Shown here piece by piece: positions 1 to 14,400 of a stretch of 64,000 nucleotides of DNA. This DNA is from Asterella californica (taxonomy: Eukaryota > Streptophyta > Marchantiopsida > Marchantiales > Aytoniaceae). The position numbers and the translations under genes were made by a program. Every line of letters begins with the position of its first letter. Within the stretch, counting starts at the first letter, position 1. The notes beneath the pieces are model-generated. The model was not told the origin of the DNA. It searched no databases and saw only the letters and a program-made list of their open reading frames with translations. The stretch covers positions 16,058,001 through 16,122,000 of the forward strand of contig JAYKYS010000009.1 of NCBI GenBank assembly GCA_036924285.1. The letters run 5' to 3'.

Positions 1-1593
1 CAGTTAGTTACTCCTGGACAAGTTAACATATAATATTTATAAATGATTTTTATTTTTTATTATAACTTTTTATAATATATTTTTATAACACTTACACGCT
101 TTCTGATAAGAGAAAACGAAATTCACTGTACAAGGCCGTTGGAGATGCTTATTGTCTTAGACAAGCATGCATATTATTCACTTGACGTGTTAGAGTTTGT
201 GCTTGACGGGAAATAATTTTTCACTTTTGCTTAAATACTGCAACCTTCCCGCCAATGAACCGACGGCCATGGCTCTTTGTCCCAATTGAATTTTTGGTTC
301 GGTTATTCTTGACAGTGATACGCTTCGAGGCTTCGGACGTAGTGATCAAGTGACTCATTGTACGATCACGAGCTAGAAAATGAACTTTTCCTACTTGAAC
401 CTAAAACTGAGATTCTGCAAGTGTGCTGAGTTGCTAAAGTCACGATGACAAATCTAAGTTGTTCAACTAACTTGAGAACCTTAAACCACACTATATGTCT
501 TCATACATTCATTTCTGCTTTAATTATAGAAGTGGATCGGAGTAATTGCTGATTTTTTACCTAGTTAGATTTTTGGACTAGGTAAACTACTAGAAGAGTT
601 TGAAGCGATTCTTGAATGTATGAAACGTAAATTGCACATTTGTTGTGAGAGGAGAGCTATAATCTAACGTGCATATATATTGTATATAAAATTCCTCTAC
701 AAGCAATGATCAATCCATAACTTGTTCTTAAAAAATCCAATCTGGTGTAATATCTCATAGATGAAGTTCAGAGAGCTCTCAATACTCGGTTCGGTAGATT
801 AGTTCAATCTCTATTTGTAGAATATGATAAAACTGATGTCTTGCTGATCTCTGTTGTACAAGGGTCTAGATTGAAATCTTGACAACAATGACTACTCAGC
901 ATCCTATTTCAAGAATGTTTAAGATCCTCTATACAAAATCAAGTTTCTCGTTAGAGGCTTAGAGCCTCAACAAAAATGTATAAGGAAATCATAAGAGGAA
1001 AAAGAAATAACAACAAAGAATGTCATATTATCATTTTTCGAGTCCATAACGTCAACGGCAATCCAACTACTAGTGGACATCCATAGTTACATAACCTCAT
1101 AGCACAATAATATGGTCAGAAAATTTTGTACTATAAACTTCTGATTAGAGTAATTTTAGTTTTAGGGGCTCCTCGAAAAGCTCTTCCAATAGAGTTCCAA
1201 AGTTGCATTAACTAAGAATACACTCCAAAAAATGATGAAGGAAACTTATCTTAAGTGCCTCGATGAAATGCTCATACACTATCATTCTTGAATGCTCACA
1301 TAAGTCAAGACTTGTTAGATGAATAACTCAACCTTTCATAACTGAGACAGAAATTTCAACTTGAAAATAATGGATAGTTGTCCAGATTTGAACTAACCTC
1401 AATATTTATTCAGAGTGTGAGTATTTGTATGGCTTGTGAACTACTATTGGCTCAACTTTGTTTATCCACATACATAAATCATTGATTATGAGCTCACTCT
1501 TAGATTCACATTAGCTACTATGAATCTGATTTAAGACACGAAGAAACAACAAAATCTAATGAAGATAAAAAAACAAAAAGCTTTTGGATGTAT
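1..1593. other. AT-rich stretch, no gene seen
   Basis: No open frame with recognisable protein similarity is present on either strand. The sequence is AT-rich with many stops and looks like decayed intergenic or transposon DNA. Confidence 0.6.
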
Positions 1594-1838
1594 ACAATTT
1601 AGATGTATGGACGTCCATACCTAGTCTTGGATTAGCACCACTTGCCATGCTCTGTAGTGTGAAGAAACCTCCAAACATGTCACGTTACTCAACTTGCATT
1701 TCTCATGATATGATTCTACAATTTAGAGATATGGACATCTATACCCAGTCTTGGATTAGCACCACCTGCCATGCTTTGCAGTGTGAAGAAACCTCCAAAC
1801 GTCACATTGCTCAACTTGTATTTCTCATGATATGATTT
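1594..1838. repeat. Tandem duplication, 124-bp unit, two copies
   Basis: Two adjacent copies (1594-1717 and 1718-1838) share the same order of words: an ACAATTTAGA start, a GGATTAGCACCAC block, a GTGAAGAAACCTCCAAAC block and a TTTCTCATGATATGATT end. The copies differ by scattered substitutions and small gaps. It is non-coding as far as I can see. Confidence 0.9.
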
Positions 1839-4800
1839 AGCCTAACTACTATGGAGAGTGTTAGAAAACACTCTCCACTTCCAACAAACTTCTTACTACA
1901 AATCTTAAAGAGCTCATGGAAACGATGCGAGAAAGAGTTTTCAACAAACGTAACTGAGTAATCAAGAATTCAAAGACATCTGTATTTTCTCATTTCAGTT
2001 CTCTTTTGTGCGCCATCCTCTATTCCTAAGATGCAATCAAATGCTATAAATCCCCATTGTAAGATATATCAAACTTTGTAAGAACTATCCATAATAGACA
2101 GAGTTTTGTCTCAAATTGAGATCTTATTGTTCAAAAGTAATAAGAGAGAGCTTGTAGATTGACTATCAATTCTTGACGATACAGAAAGCAAGATAAATAA
2201 AATAGGAATGAATCAAGACACAAATACATAACAGGTTGTGTAAGTATAGGCTTCATGCACGAAATATAAGTCTTGAAATAAATTACCATGACCAAAATCA
2301 AGTTCACATTCTTTTGAGGAAAAGATATTGATAATCATAATGAATTTAGAAGCAGATTAAATATTACATTAAAACTTGATGTCACTTGACTTGTTAGTTT
2401 CAAACACATCAACGAGTAGTCTTCAAATAGCGTATGATCCTCAATCCTTCAAAAATTGAACTAACAACAAACACAAATGAGAGCGTAAATAATTCTTTGC
2501 TATGGACATTGATTGTCATATTTTGGAGTTTTGTTGGACATTGGTGGTGTGAATTTTGAATCTTCTGACATGGTTCTCATAGAGTTACGTCGTACTTCAA
2601 GAGTAGATCGTTTGGTTGGAGATCCTGTTGGTGATGTTGTCATTTGACTGGTACGTTTCAGTGAAAATTGAAGAGGAGTCCGATCTCCATGAACATCACC
2701 GCTGTCATCTCCTTGAACACTCACTTTCTTCATTGAAAGAAACGACCCTGAACCCTTTTGGAGTAAGCTCGTCTATTTCGATTTGTGTGACAAATGGATA
2801 TATTCCGACCTTGAGTTTCTAGAACTGAGATGGAGATGATGGAGAGATGGAGAAAGTTTGCACCAGAGGTTGTGATACACAAAGTTATATTCTGGCAGAA
2901 CCAGAATTTTGTGAGCATCTTCTATCCGAGTTCTTCATACTAGATTATTGACTAAATCCACAGCTCAAAATCTAGGCGCCAAGTTTCCCCTTCTAGAGAT
3001 AAACACTTTTGTCTTACATATTCTCTCAAAACTACTTTTTGGACGATCTTATGAAACGTGCATTGCAGATACATTTCTTGGATGTTGCAATTCTTTGAAG
3101 ACTCTAGTCACTTTCATCCACGCGATGAAAGTGAACTATCTTTCCAGATTGCAACAACGATCCAAGTGATCCTTCAAGACGTTGTGTCGGAAGCAATTTT
3201 CACGAACACAGAGTAAAAATTTGACAAGGAAACGGAACAAGAGAAGTGTATGCAGTTATTTCTAGCTCCAATGTTTATTCGATACATATATTTTCTTTCT
3301 CAAATCGCTCTTCTCTAAACTTTCTTGGAAGAGAGACTAATGATAAGACATATGTATCATGTAAATATTTATATTAGGTGTTCCTTTATGTTCTCAAGTT
3401 TACAGTAGATACACCAATGATCCAGTCACCTATTTTGAATATAGATGAAGTTAAACGAGCAATAAGACACTTACCAAGATTCTATTGTATATTCACGTTA
3501 GATCATAATATTTTATAATAGACAGATAATATTATCTTTTATGATCTGAACGGTCTTTTTAACGAATCTACAAGATCTGCAAGATATCTTGCAACTGATA
3601 TATACGCAATTATTATTTTTTCTGTGATGTCATAACTTATTCCTCTCTCAAACACTTTGATGTAGTTCAAACTTTTCTGTCTACGATTGAGATTTCACTC
3701 CACATGTGATTTCTGAAGATTTGTAACTGAAAATAACAATTCTTCTGATTCGAATGTAAGATTAGTGAACATTCCTCTAGGAATATCTGATATTTACTAT
3801 CGATGATTGAGAGTTTGTGTTTTGTGTTTACTTGTTTTATTTATTTATATAAACAAATATAGAAGTCATCTTCCTCTTTACCACCATCTACAATACTATA
3901 TACACTTTTAATACATCTACATTTATAGTGTAAATGACAATATAGTAAAATATATTATATCAGTTATTTGATAATGTATTGAGATAGATAATTATCCACA
4001 TAACTCGTTGGAGATATAGAGCAGCAAAGGTGATATAGTAGACAAACAAGTAACATGTCGATATTGAAAATAAATTTCTTAACTCACCTATTGTCATTAT
4101 CGTTGTCACAGTGAGAATTTATCGCATCTTGTGTCATCGACAGCGCTGCATGCCAATCACCGCTTCTACATTCTACACGCCGAGTGACTGACATCCATGA
4201 CCTTCTACATTCAATTTTGTTTTGCTTTTTGGCACTTCGCTTATCATGTTTATATCTTTACGTTTTGCTTTCATTCCAAGTTAAAGGTCTTTTTGGATAT
4301 TTTAAACGTCCAACTTGAGACTCAGGACTCTGAGCTTTTGATTCGGCTGTTCTTCTGTGCGATCCATTCCGTGTAATTGCTTCATTCTATTTGTTCAGTT
4401 TATTAACGTTAACATTACGACATGCTCGTAGATGAATCAGTCAGACATTTTGATCTTTCTTTGACTGCGTGCTACTCATGCCGTTTCTGTTCTTACCACG
4501 CACTACTCTCATAAAAGGACTGTAAGTCTGGATCCTTTGATTAAAAGGTGTGTATATCGTGACATCCTCTTGCTTCGATTCTTTTCTTTTTTCTTTGGCG
4601 GTTGTTGATATGTTGGATCTCGAATAGGACTATAGAAAGTCTTCTGAAGAAGTCATTTGGTCTATCTCTACTGAGAATGAAGTTCTAGACTCAATTCTAG
4701 CTACCCCTTACCTAAACCACTGACTGTAAGAGTATCCATTGAATCTATCCATACAGATGGAGTAGATATAGTCCGTTTTGAAGCTTTTGAGACTATTTGT

Positions 4801-5574
4801 TCTCACCAACTCACCTTCAAATGCAATGTGGATCAGTTTTGAAGACCAGTGACATTATCTCTTTATCTTATTTATTATAGGAGCTTGTTATCATTCTCGG
4901 ATATCGAATTATATGGTATTAGAGCTTAAGTTTATATAGACTTCAATTTTACAACAGTGTCGTCTGAGTTTTTTCTTTTTGATCTAGTCTATGTGCTAAT
5001 CAACAAATTGTTCTCCCTACCAACTAGTTGTGTTCAAGCGCTTATTAGACCTTTCCATTATATTCGATCAGAAGGAGCCTAACTTGTCTTGCACGACTCT
5101 AACTCTGAACTATTTTCTTATCCAAAATTTCTTGAATTCACGCTTGATCATCATCTTGTGAAACCTGTCGTCCATGCTGTTTATCGCCCCAGGCGTGTCT
5201 ATTGCGTTTGCCAAGACATATATCATGGATCATGCTGATTTGTCTGTAAACACTTTTCTTATCTTTCTCATATTACTAAGACAAGCAGCGAGAGAGAAAC
5301 GTGCTTCCTCTGACGATGAGAACGCGCAGAGTTCTCCTCCATAAACAACATGAACTGTCACTGACTGTGAATTGCATCGGTGAGGATCTGAACATGAATA
5401 GATATTGATCAGTATTGTATAACTTCTTTAAGATGAGTGTACGAGTGGTATGTTATTCACCGAGAGAGGACGAAGTCTATTGTATTTGCATGTGCAGGGT
5501 GTCATCTCCTTACAAGCTAGTACTGTGCAAGTAAAGAAATGCATTATGAGTATTCTTTGATGGAAAGGGTCGGA
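1839..5574. other. AT-rich stretch, no gene supported
   Basis: Only short open frames occur. One on the minus strand (2500-2733) reads as a Ser/Thr/Pro-rich peptide with no recognised domain. I see no splice-bounded exon series, RNA gene or intact mobile element. It is probably decayed transposon DNA. Confidence 0.5.
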
Positions 5575-5830
5575 CAAGCCACTAGGAGGTGAAGTTGGTG
5601 TTAAACAGTTCAGTAACAGGGGTCTTCACATCTTCGTCAGTAGGATTGAGTACTATGAGGACAAGGTCGAGGCTCACCACATATCTAGCATGAAGAACAT
5701 TACTGATACTATGCTTGAAGACAGAGATAAGTTGTTCACTCTTTTGGAGCTGCAGATACAAAGAATCAAGTGGAATTGAACTTCATCAATATTCTACAAC
5801 GTGCGTTCCAGTCCAATAAATATCGCAGCA
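5575..5830 (+). repeat. Diverged copy A of an unidentified conserved coding fragment
   Basis: This stretch aligns with 46030-46330. In both, one frame reads N-R-G-x-H-I, then a Tyr-Tyr pair, a His-His pair, the block MKNITDxML, then D-x-LFTLL. Copy A loses frame near its end, where the other copy reads GAADTKNRVELN. The substitutions are scattered and the shared frame suggests descent from a protein-coding sequence. I do not recognise the family. It could be a transposon-borne gene or a captured host exon. Confidence 0.6.
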
Positions 5831-6318
5831 GATATTAGTTAAGTACATCGCTCAGAGCATGCTTGAGATCAATGATCAGATCTGGTAAATACACTCCTTG
5901 TAGATGGCTAATGGCTTATGGTATACAGAAGACTCTGAGTGACTCTTTGTGGAAAGCTATTGTTAGTTCTACGATTGTCATCATAGCATCTCTCTCACCA
6001 CTATAGTAACCTTATTATAACATAAAAATAAATATTTCTCTCTTCCAACAGTACGTACTAGCATGTAGCAGATTATTCTCCGTGTAGCAAAAGCATCTGC
6101 ATAGAATATACAGTGACACAGTTTTTACCTCGTAGTTTATCATCTTTACGATACTGCACAAGCAATAATGTTCAACATTTAGCCTATGTGGGAACAACAT
6201 CTGTTTTATCAATAAAGTTTTAGCAGGTTCGCTGTAGCCTTTCCACATTCTTAATCTCCGCCAGCAAGGACCTGTGTAGAAACACCCTTTTTCCATAAAT
6301 AAAATCTTTTCCAACTCG

Positions 6319-6322
6319 ACGT
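6319..6322. repeat. Target site duplication (left), solo LTR
   Basis: ACGT precedes the LTR and is repeated at 8352-8355 just after it. A 5-bp reading (GACGT/AACGT) would need one mismatch. Confidence 0.6.
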
Positions 6323-8351
6323 TGTCGTGTCGTAGACCGGCTCCTATCAGAAATTCAGACTTCGATGCTTGTCGCTCCAAAGACACTCAAGAGAAAGACA
6401 AGCTAGGTTCTAGCTTACGGACTTTGAGCATCATTTCGGATCTCCATTTTCATTGCATAGATGGGTAGAGCTCCTTGTCAACTTCCATAGGCATTTCGTC
6501 TACTTCGTGTAGATGCCTAGTGGAGAAGTTACAGGACTCGAAAGATGGAGAAAATAAGCTAGGTCTCAGCTTACGGGTTTTTGGCAGAACTTCGGATCTT
6601 CTCTTTCATTGCATCAGTGGATAGAGCTCCTTGTCAGCTTTTCATATGCACTTTGTCTACTTCGTTTGGACGCCTAGTGGAGAAGTTACAAGATTCAAAA
6701 GATGGAGAAAACAAGCTAGGCCTCAGCTTACGGGCTTTTGGCACAACTTCGGATCTTCACTTTCATCACATAGATGGCTAGAGGTCGTTGTCAACTTCCA
6801 TGGGCACCTTGTTTACTTCGTTTGGACGTTTGGTGAAGAAGTTATGCGACTCGAAAAAAGGAAAAATCAAGCTAGGCCTTAGTTTACTTGCTGACTGGGT
6901 ATTTGAGACTTCAGGCGGTATATCAAAGACGCAAGGGGTCTGTTTCATTATTATGGAGAGAACTTCGTACGTACAGAGACTTATAGAGACTGTTACAAAG
7001 GGGCTGCTTAAGGGGCTTGCTTGTTCCTACGACCTGTCGATGGATGTTTTGGAGAATTGGGAAGTCTAATACACGCACGCAAGGTGTCATCGGGTTCAGA
7101 TCTGTGCAGGCTACGCACAGGTTAAGACGGTTTGAGAAGAGACGGATCGGGAGATGTGTACTGAGAGAAATTGAGACGCAAGAAAGAGATTTAGAGATTT
7201 TAGTTACTTGTGAAGGAGAGTTGGACCGTTCGGACCGTTCTAGAGTCCAAACTTGCTGTCCTTGGATCCATCGAGATCAGAACACCGAGTTCTACAGAAA
7301 ATTGAAGACGATACCAAGTTTCATCGGGCGGTTTAGGAGTTCTGAGTGAAATTGGCTCGCAGGGAAGCGCTTGCGTCAAGTTTTCATCGCCTGCGATCTA
7401 AAATTGGGTTGTTCTTCGCGATCGGTGTGCCAAGCTCTTCGTTCTTGGTGCCTACGTGACCAAGGAGTCTTCATCTACGCATAAGAGAAGACAATACGTG
7501 GATTGGATTGTTGGGTTGAGTGAGGTGAGCGAGTTTGAGCAGCAGGGAGTCCATTTACGTCAGTTTTTTGCTACCTGCGACCAAATTTCTTGCGTGGTTT
7601 TGCAAGGGGAACTCCAAACAACTTGTTTGGAGTCTCGTTGGGTTCGTGATAGCTAGATCTATCTGCCAGGGAAGACGGATATCAGTTTAGACGATCCGTT
7701 TATACGATGTGTGCGGTTTTAAACCGCAGGGAGGAGTTTTTGGAGGTTCGGTCACCTGCGACCGAAAATCATCGATATCTCAGCTGTTGGGAGTCGATTC
7801 TGAAGGTTTCTTGGGTTAACGGAGTCAGCGGAGGAGACCCTATCGACATCTGAAGTCCGTTCGACGAAATGAGGAAGTTCACAGATAGATCTTTTTCCGT
7901 TTCTTCGCTACGGGTTTTGCTCTTTTGAGTTTGTTAGAGTTCTGGTTGGCTATATACAGCTTGTGGTAGCTAGCTTTAGCTAAGAACTTGTACGTGGATG
8001 TGGTTTGGACTTGGGTTTGGATCGCGCGATACTGTTGTGGCTCTGCTTGTTAGCAAAGGGAAGTTTCTCTTGCTTTGAGCTACGCTTCGGTGTTTTTGGG
8101 TCAGGGTTGAGAATCAGGGGTTATTTTTAAGGGCTTTGAAGCATGTTACAGACCGCTCTGGTCTGTTTTTCAGTTCTGTGTTCTTAGGAGAAAGAACCGG
8201 CAGTCTACATACATTTCGAGTTGGTATATATCGCATCATTCATTTTCGTGGTTGTTTTTTTCTGTCTTGTCTCTGTTTCAGCACACAACATCTCCACAGC
8301 CAGGAACCTCGCATTTTCCTGGACATCATTCACGCAAAATCCGACACGATA
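6323..8351 (+). mobile_element. Solo LTR of the Element 1 family
   Basis: The 2029-bp sequence is collinear along its whole length with the two LTRs of the element at 29107-39191. It starts TGTCGTGTCGT and ends CCGACACGATA, and it includes three copies of the 157-bp repeat. It is clearly more diverged from either of those LTRs than they are from each other. There is no internal coding sequence on either side and a matching ACGT flanks it. The simple explanation is LTR-LTR recombination of an older full-length insertion. Open frames inside it are not conserved as proteins. Confidence 0.9.
6400..6876 (+). repeat. Three tandem 157-bp repeats in the solo LTR
   Basis: The word AAGCTAGG recurs at 6400, 6556, 6713 and 6869, that is, at steps of 156, 157 and 156 bp. 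The full units are similar in between (TTCGGATCTTC, AGAGCTCCTTGTCA and TACTTCGTTTGGACG blocks). Confidence 0.9.
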
Positions 8352-8715
8352 ACGTAACCGTTCCACTATGAAATTATTCATTGTCAAAAAATACCAATAG
8401 CCCGTATGGTTTCGCATAATTCCGAAAATATTGTCGTAATACGCAAAATAATATTTCGCCATAACTTCAAGTCCACTTTACATAAGTGATTATGCGAGCA
8501 AAGTGCCCTTTGTGAAAAAGGACAGAAAAAACAAGAATTAAAACCGGAGACTGAAAATTCACAGGGCGGATATGATTATCGATGCATAAGTGCATTAATG
8601 ATCACTCTCATGATCATTAATACAATTCATGTGCATTACATTAACTATATATACATATCACGTGTCCGGTCTTTTAGTAACTATATCTGAACCTGTTTAC
8701 AGTACTACACATACT

Positions 8716-8870
8716 GAAGACAGCGCAGTAGTAATGGTTGGCTTCTATGAATGTACACGTCCCGGGTTCGAACCGGAGTGAATTCAGAATCTGATGAGAT
8801 GAGAGAAGACTCATGCAAAATCAAAAATTACTCAGAGACTCATTAATCTCTACAAGTTTAGAGGGGTGTT
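8716..8870 (+). mobile_element. tRNA-derived SINE-like unit
   Basis: A perfect Pol III B box, GGTTCGAACC, lies at 8765-8774, about 40 nt after an A-box-like GCGCAGTAGTAATGG. The segment just after the B box (GAATTCAGAATCTGATGAG) partly matches 27226-27250, suggesting a family. It does not fold as an intact tRNA that I can see, so I call it a SINE head, not a tRNA gene. Confidence 0.5.
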
Positions 8871-11477
8871 GTGAATATATATTCTGTTGTGATTAAAGTA
8901 CTCCAAGAAGACATTTGATTCCTCCTCAAGCAAAATAAATTCATCTGCATAAATGAGCATACTCTAATACAGAGACTGAACGGAGATCAGATCATAATGC
9001 ATAATGCATAAGAATATCAGGTGAATACCCCTGCTAGAAAGTCCTGTTGTAACCAGGTACTGTACGTATATATCAAGTATGCTCCTAAATACCTAGTGGA
9101 AAAGAAAAGAAGTCCATGTAAGTCAGTTTCATTTTTCTGTTTCCTCAATGCACATAGAATTTGCATTAATTAAGGGGCTTAGAGGACAATCCAGGGCTTA
9201 GAGAAAGTACGTGCAGTGGGTTTCTCGTGCGAAGTGTCTTTTGTGGCGTCGGACGATAGGAGGAGTTGTAGGGAAGGAAGGGAAGTGGCCTCCGCTAAAC
9301 TGCATCGAGAAATAGTGTTTCGAAAAAACCATGGACGGAAATCCTTGTCCTCCGGCGGCGCAAGGTTTAGTAGACTGTCTCGTTCTTTTCGTCCCTCCCA
9401 CGTAGGAGTCGGCGTGTTTACATTTAAAATGCTTTAAATGGCGGAGGAGAGGAACGTCTGGCTTTATGTGATTTCTAACTGCTGGCTTCAATGAACGAAG
9501 CGAGCGGTCGGTGCAGGCAGGAGAAATAATCCGTGCTGCAGTATTGGGCCTGAGCGCGGAATGTGGGCGATCTGTCTGCTTTGTTCTATTCTGGTAGGGT
9601 ACACGCGGAAAATAGTCGCGAATTGATGTGGAAATGTTTGGATACGGATCATGTGACAGGTTCAGTCCAGTCTTAAGGGATTAGGTGCTGGTGGTGGCGC
9701 GTAAGAACGCCTTGAGAAGACTTGCTGTATGATATAGCAGCAAGAAGAAAGATTATAAACTCAGTGCGGGATTTAGGGGAGTATGGAAAATGAATTTAGA
9801 TCGACGATCGGTGGTGTACGGCTTGCAGTGCAGGTAGATGAGAAATTTATTCCTGGAAATTCTTGTTAACAGGAATGCGCTCCCACAGAATGACAATCGA
9901 TGGAATCGTTGAAGGCTGCAGGGGCTGGCTGAATAGATTGATTAAGGACTAGGAGCTGGGTTCAGGTGCGGCTTGGATTGAATGTTACAAGTTTTGAACG
10001 TTCCGACGTGGGACCAGGAGCTGCACATTCAACAAGTTGTCCCATTTGGAAATTGTACTCTCGGCTTTTTCTTAAGTTTTTTCCTTTGATTGGCCGGGAA
10101 GAAGGTAAAGAGCACTATGGAAGGTGTGCGTAGATAGCGACCGGTGACAATAGGATATTTTCAGATGCAACGATCGGAGGAGAACAATTCAATGTTTGGG
10201 ATGGAAAATCGGTAAGCATGAACTGTAAACGGTCACATCTTACAAAGTAAGATGTCGATCAGTCTTAAAGGGTGTTGCTCTCATCACAATCATGGCTCCG
10301 CTGAAAGAGTTATGGTGTTGTTGGAAGCTTGAAGGTGCAAGAGATATTTGGACTGACTTTATCTCTAAATCTTCTATCATGAACTAAATGAAACCTAATG
10401 AGCGAAATATTGTCTTTATGGACACTGAAAATCATTCACGACTGATTGATTGATTGTAGCTCTCCTGATCAGCTTGGAGCAACATTGCAACTATTATAGC
10501 ACGTAGTTGTTGATTCGGGATTGTGGTGAAAGATGGTCACCTGTTCAACACTGTATTTGAAGGATACGAGTTTTTGGGGTAGAGGCCTTGCTCTCATGTT
10601 CGCAGCGCTTTCCTGCACCATACTCTACTGCTAATTGAGATGACTTTGCTGGCAACGCCTAACATTTGCTCCTGTGTACTACTAGTTATGCACGTACGCA
10701 TGTGCCTGAGTTCCTTAGATGCCTCAGCACGTTTCACATAGATGTTCTCTCGGCTTAGAGTGTACCGGACTTCTAGGATGTGGATTCGCTACTCGGAATA
10801 ACAGCTTCTGATGGTTGTTTCTTGGTGCTGATTCATGAAAGACTTAGTTTGTTGTTACAGTCGAGTACTGTCCAAATACTGTTTCTTGCTTGCTTTTTTG
10901 GGGTTTTGTTGCTATAGGTAGTGGTTCGGATCTTACCACAGATCGATACTGAACACTTCTATTTACCTTACAATATGTATAGGGCACTAAGTGGGATATA
11001 AACATCGCTCCAATGTTTCCCCTTCTATATTGAGCCTTCCGGTTATAAGATCTAATCATTCTCGCCTGTTCGTACAGTCATATTCTTATGCCTCAGCTTT
11101 CGATCTTGTCTGCTGTCTTGCTATTTAGAGCGATAGCACCATAGACAGGAAAAGGAGAAAAGAGGCTTTGTTGTATTTTTTCGTCTTAGGAGTCATCCTA
11201 GCAGTTGTTGGGGCTTCACATCTCTTCTTCGATGGTGGAAACAGTTTTCTAGTGTACTTCTTATATAGTGACAGGATTTTCAGTCTCTGATCAGTTTGTT
11301 CAACTGGATTTGTGTTGCAGGATACCTATCGGTGATGGGTGGTGTAATCGTCTACAAATAACCAGGATTTTCTGCGCGGAGCCTTGAACAGTTCCTACTG
11401 ACAACCAATTGACTTTGCCTGTCATGGGGGACTAACCTCGAACAGCGAGACTTTCCTTGCTCTTGGCGAATTTTAAT
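8871..11477. other. Intergenic and probable 5' flank / leader of the galactosyltransferase gene
   Basis: No coding sequence is supported. GC content rises from about 9.2 kb towards the gene. A good acceptor-like GTGTTGCAG occurs near 11321, so a 5' UTR intron is possible, but I cannot place a transcription start or a first non-coding exon. Confidence 0.4.
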
Positions 11478-14400
11478 ATGTTCCGACCATCCGGAATGAG
11501 AAACCGAGTGCCGTCAGCTACCGCCAAAGGCAGCATGACATCCCTGATAATGCTTATGCTCTCATTCTTGGCTTGTTTTTACACTGCTGGACGGTATTGT
11601 TACATTCCTCACCTATATCCGACTGCATGTAGATGTTTGTGTATACAGTTGTTCACTTTCCATGGATATCTTCTCTTGGTTTAGCCGTAGATGGTAAGAT
11701 CCCTCGTTATGTCAGAACCACATTTAGTAAGGGAGGAACTAGGTTTCAGGGATAATGTTTTATCAAGGTCTCTCAGGTTGATTTCGGGCTTATCAGGTTT
11801 ATGGTTTTCTTCAAATGGTATTCTTTTTCCCAGGTTATGGGAAGATGCAGAAGTAAGATCACTTCTTGTAGGACTTTCGGAGAAACGGAATCCGCAGGTA
11901 CATCTCCTCTTTTCGCCCTGCACGTTTGCATAGATGTACATTGCTGGAAGTTATGACCTGTCATGTAGCCTGTTTATCAGCGAAAGTCCAAAGAGACCTA
12001 CCCTGATTCTGTCGATTTTGTTTGGTGCTGCAGGAATCAGGACTAAAATCGGTTGATGAGACTTTGAAAATGTTGGACTGCAAGTAAGTTCCATTTCTTT
12101 ATCGAGAGAGCTGATTCTTTCTAAATTTCCAGACCAACGGAGGAGTCTGACCGCTATCGTTCTGATCGTCGATTGTTTGTTTCATGTTGCAGAGATATGC
12201 AAAAGCGCCTAGCAGCCCTGGAGATGGAAGTTGCGGCCGCTAGAAGTCAGGGCTTTATCCTCAAGCGTCCAGCCGTTGACAACTCAACCGTCCATAACGG
12301 AAGGTTGCATGCTGTTATCGGAGTTTACACCGGCTTCGGAAATCGACTAAGGAGGGATTCTATTCGGAAAACCTGGATGCCCACAGGTTCGTCACCCGTC
12401 CGTGACCTCAATCTTGACAGTGCTCCTTCATCCACGGGTGAACCATGACTAAGTTGACTCCTGAGCAACATCCCTGATTTGCTCTGTGTCTGTCATGTAT
12501 TATCCGGCTGATAACTGGAAACATAAAAAGACCACAAGTACTATGCGGTAGTCTCTCAGAATTTTCTTCATGCACACATGTAACAAATGTTGGCTCTTTG
12601 ATAAAGTGTTGCAGGTGAACAACTAAAGAAACTGGAGGCCGAGAAGGGCATTGTTATTCGTTTCGTGGTAGGAAGAAGGTATGCCTACTTTCAGCTGCCA
12701 AGTCCTGCTGCGATGTTATGGAAGTCATCGCGTGAATGCACGCGCGCAACATCACTGTCTCAACCTGCTCAATTGCCATTGTAGCCTAATCTAGTGCATA
12801 CTATCTGAAGGATTAATTGATGCTCATTATTTTTGGGATGGCGACAGTGCGAACAAAGGAGACAGCTCGGACCGGCTGATTGATGAGGAGAACAACAAGA
12901 CTAAGGATTTTCTTATTCTGGTAGGGACGTCATCCTAGTCGTCTCACTTAGTTGTTCACATTAATGGGGGTTCCCGTTCCTTGAACCTGTACTACCATGA
13001 ACTGTGGCAGGTTCATGGAACGATTCCTTCATGAAAGCTGTTGCTCTTTTATAGGATAATCATGTTGAGGGCGACAATGAAGTGTCACGGAAGACGAAGA
13101 CCTTCCTCAGCACTGCAGTTGAGCTTTGGGATGCTGACTTTTACATGAAAGTTGATGATGATGTTTTTGTCAATGTTGGTAAGCCATTCCTTCATCTGCA
13201 ACCTTGAATTAGTGACTAGATTGTAGAGAACGTTGTAACGATGTGAAGTATTCCTGTTCCACTACCATCATCACTTAATATCTTGATCTGGACGATCAGA
13301 TTTTGTCCAGTAGTCAGGCTTTCCGTTGTACCGAAGCAATGAAGGTGGGTAGCTTTTGCGGTTGTTAGATTTCAGTCTTGACAGGTCATACTCACGAACG
13401 TCGTACTCATTACAGTGCATGGGCCATCTGGTCTGCTCTCTACTGTACCATATCTCGTGGTCAGCTCAGAGACGACGTTGTGGACGAACCTGGAAGAACT
13501 TAGTTATATTCTTATTTGCTTTATTCTTCCCGTGTTGTAGATGAGGAGATGCTGACACTCGTTGCTTCTTGGCAGAAATGTTGGGAGCTATGCTAGCCAG
13601 TCACTGGGACAAACCCCGTGTTTATGTGGGATGCATGAAGTCTGGAGAAGTGTTCAGTGAGCCGTAAGTAACCGCATTGGCCAAAGCTTTACTTAGAGTT
13701 TGGGAACTGCATTCGTGTGATGACCTTCCTTACTTCAGGAAACAAAAATGATCTTTTTTTCTGTTGCCGTATCGTACTTACTGCTTGCTGGTATGTACAA
13801 GGCACGCTTTCTTACCTCGGTACTCGACACGTAGCATGTTATGTTTAGACGATTACCCGCATGCTGTCCTTTGTTCAAGTATGCGTCCCTTTTAGCGTAG
13901 ATTCTCCACGTAGTGCTGTTACATGTGTGCTTTGTATCAGCCGATGCTATATTTCTCCGTGAAGATTATTCATTTGTCTTGCTCAATGTGTGGTTAGTAT
14001 CGGCCCTCAGATTTTCTGTTCTGACAAGAGATTTTATGTTATTAGCATCTACACACTGCTTACAGGAATGAGGTTTGAGTAGGGTCTTTCGTCAAGCATG
14101 TTCGCTTGCGCTGCGCTTGGATTGGCCGCATCTTACCTTTTACAAGTTATCAATGTTGTGTTGCGGGTTCGATCCCTGGAATGTGCTGTTTTGTACACAT
14201 TCCCAGCATCCTGTCCCAGTGCAGACGTTTCGGTCAAAAATAGTGGACAACTCTTTCGTGCAAAAGATGCTCTCGGTGCAAACGATCTTCTCTGGTTTTA
14301 GATTGACGGATTACCTTAAGTATGTGGGTAGTTCATGGATTGCGCTGCTAACCACAGAGACGGATTACCTTAAGTATGAGGGTAGTTCATGGACTGCGCT

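Noticed and set aside
6015..6386. Minus-strand frame starting MSLERQASKSEF (and its like at 28625-29170)
   Set aside because: It is the antisense of the LTR start and runs into unrelated flanks. The similarity between the two places is due to the shared LTR, not a gene.
8765..8774. Possible true tRNA gene
   Set aside because: The B box is perfect, but no cloverleaf with a paired acceptor stem and anticodon arm can be drawn around it.
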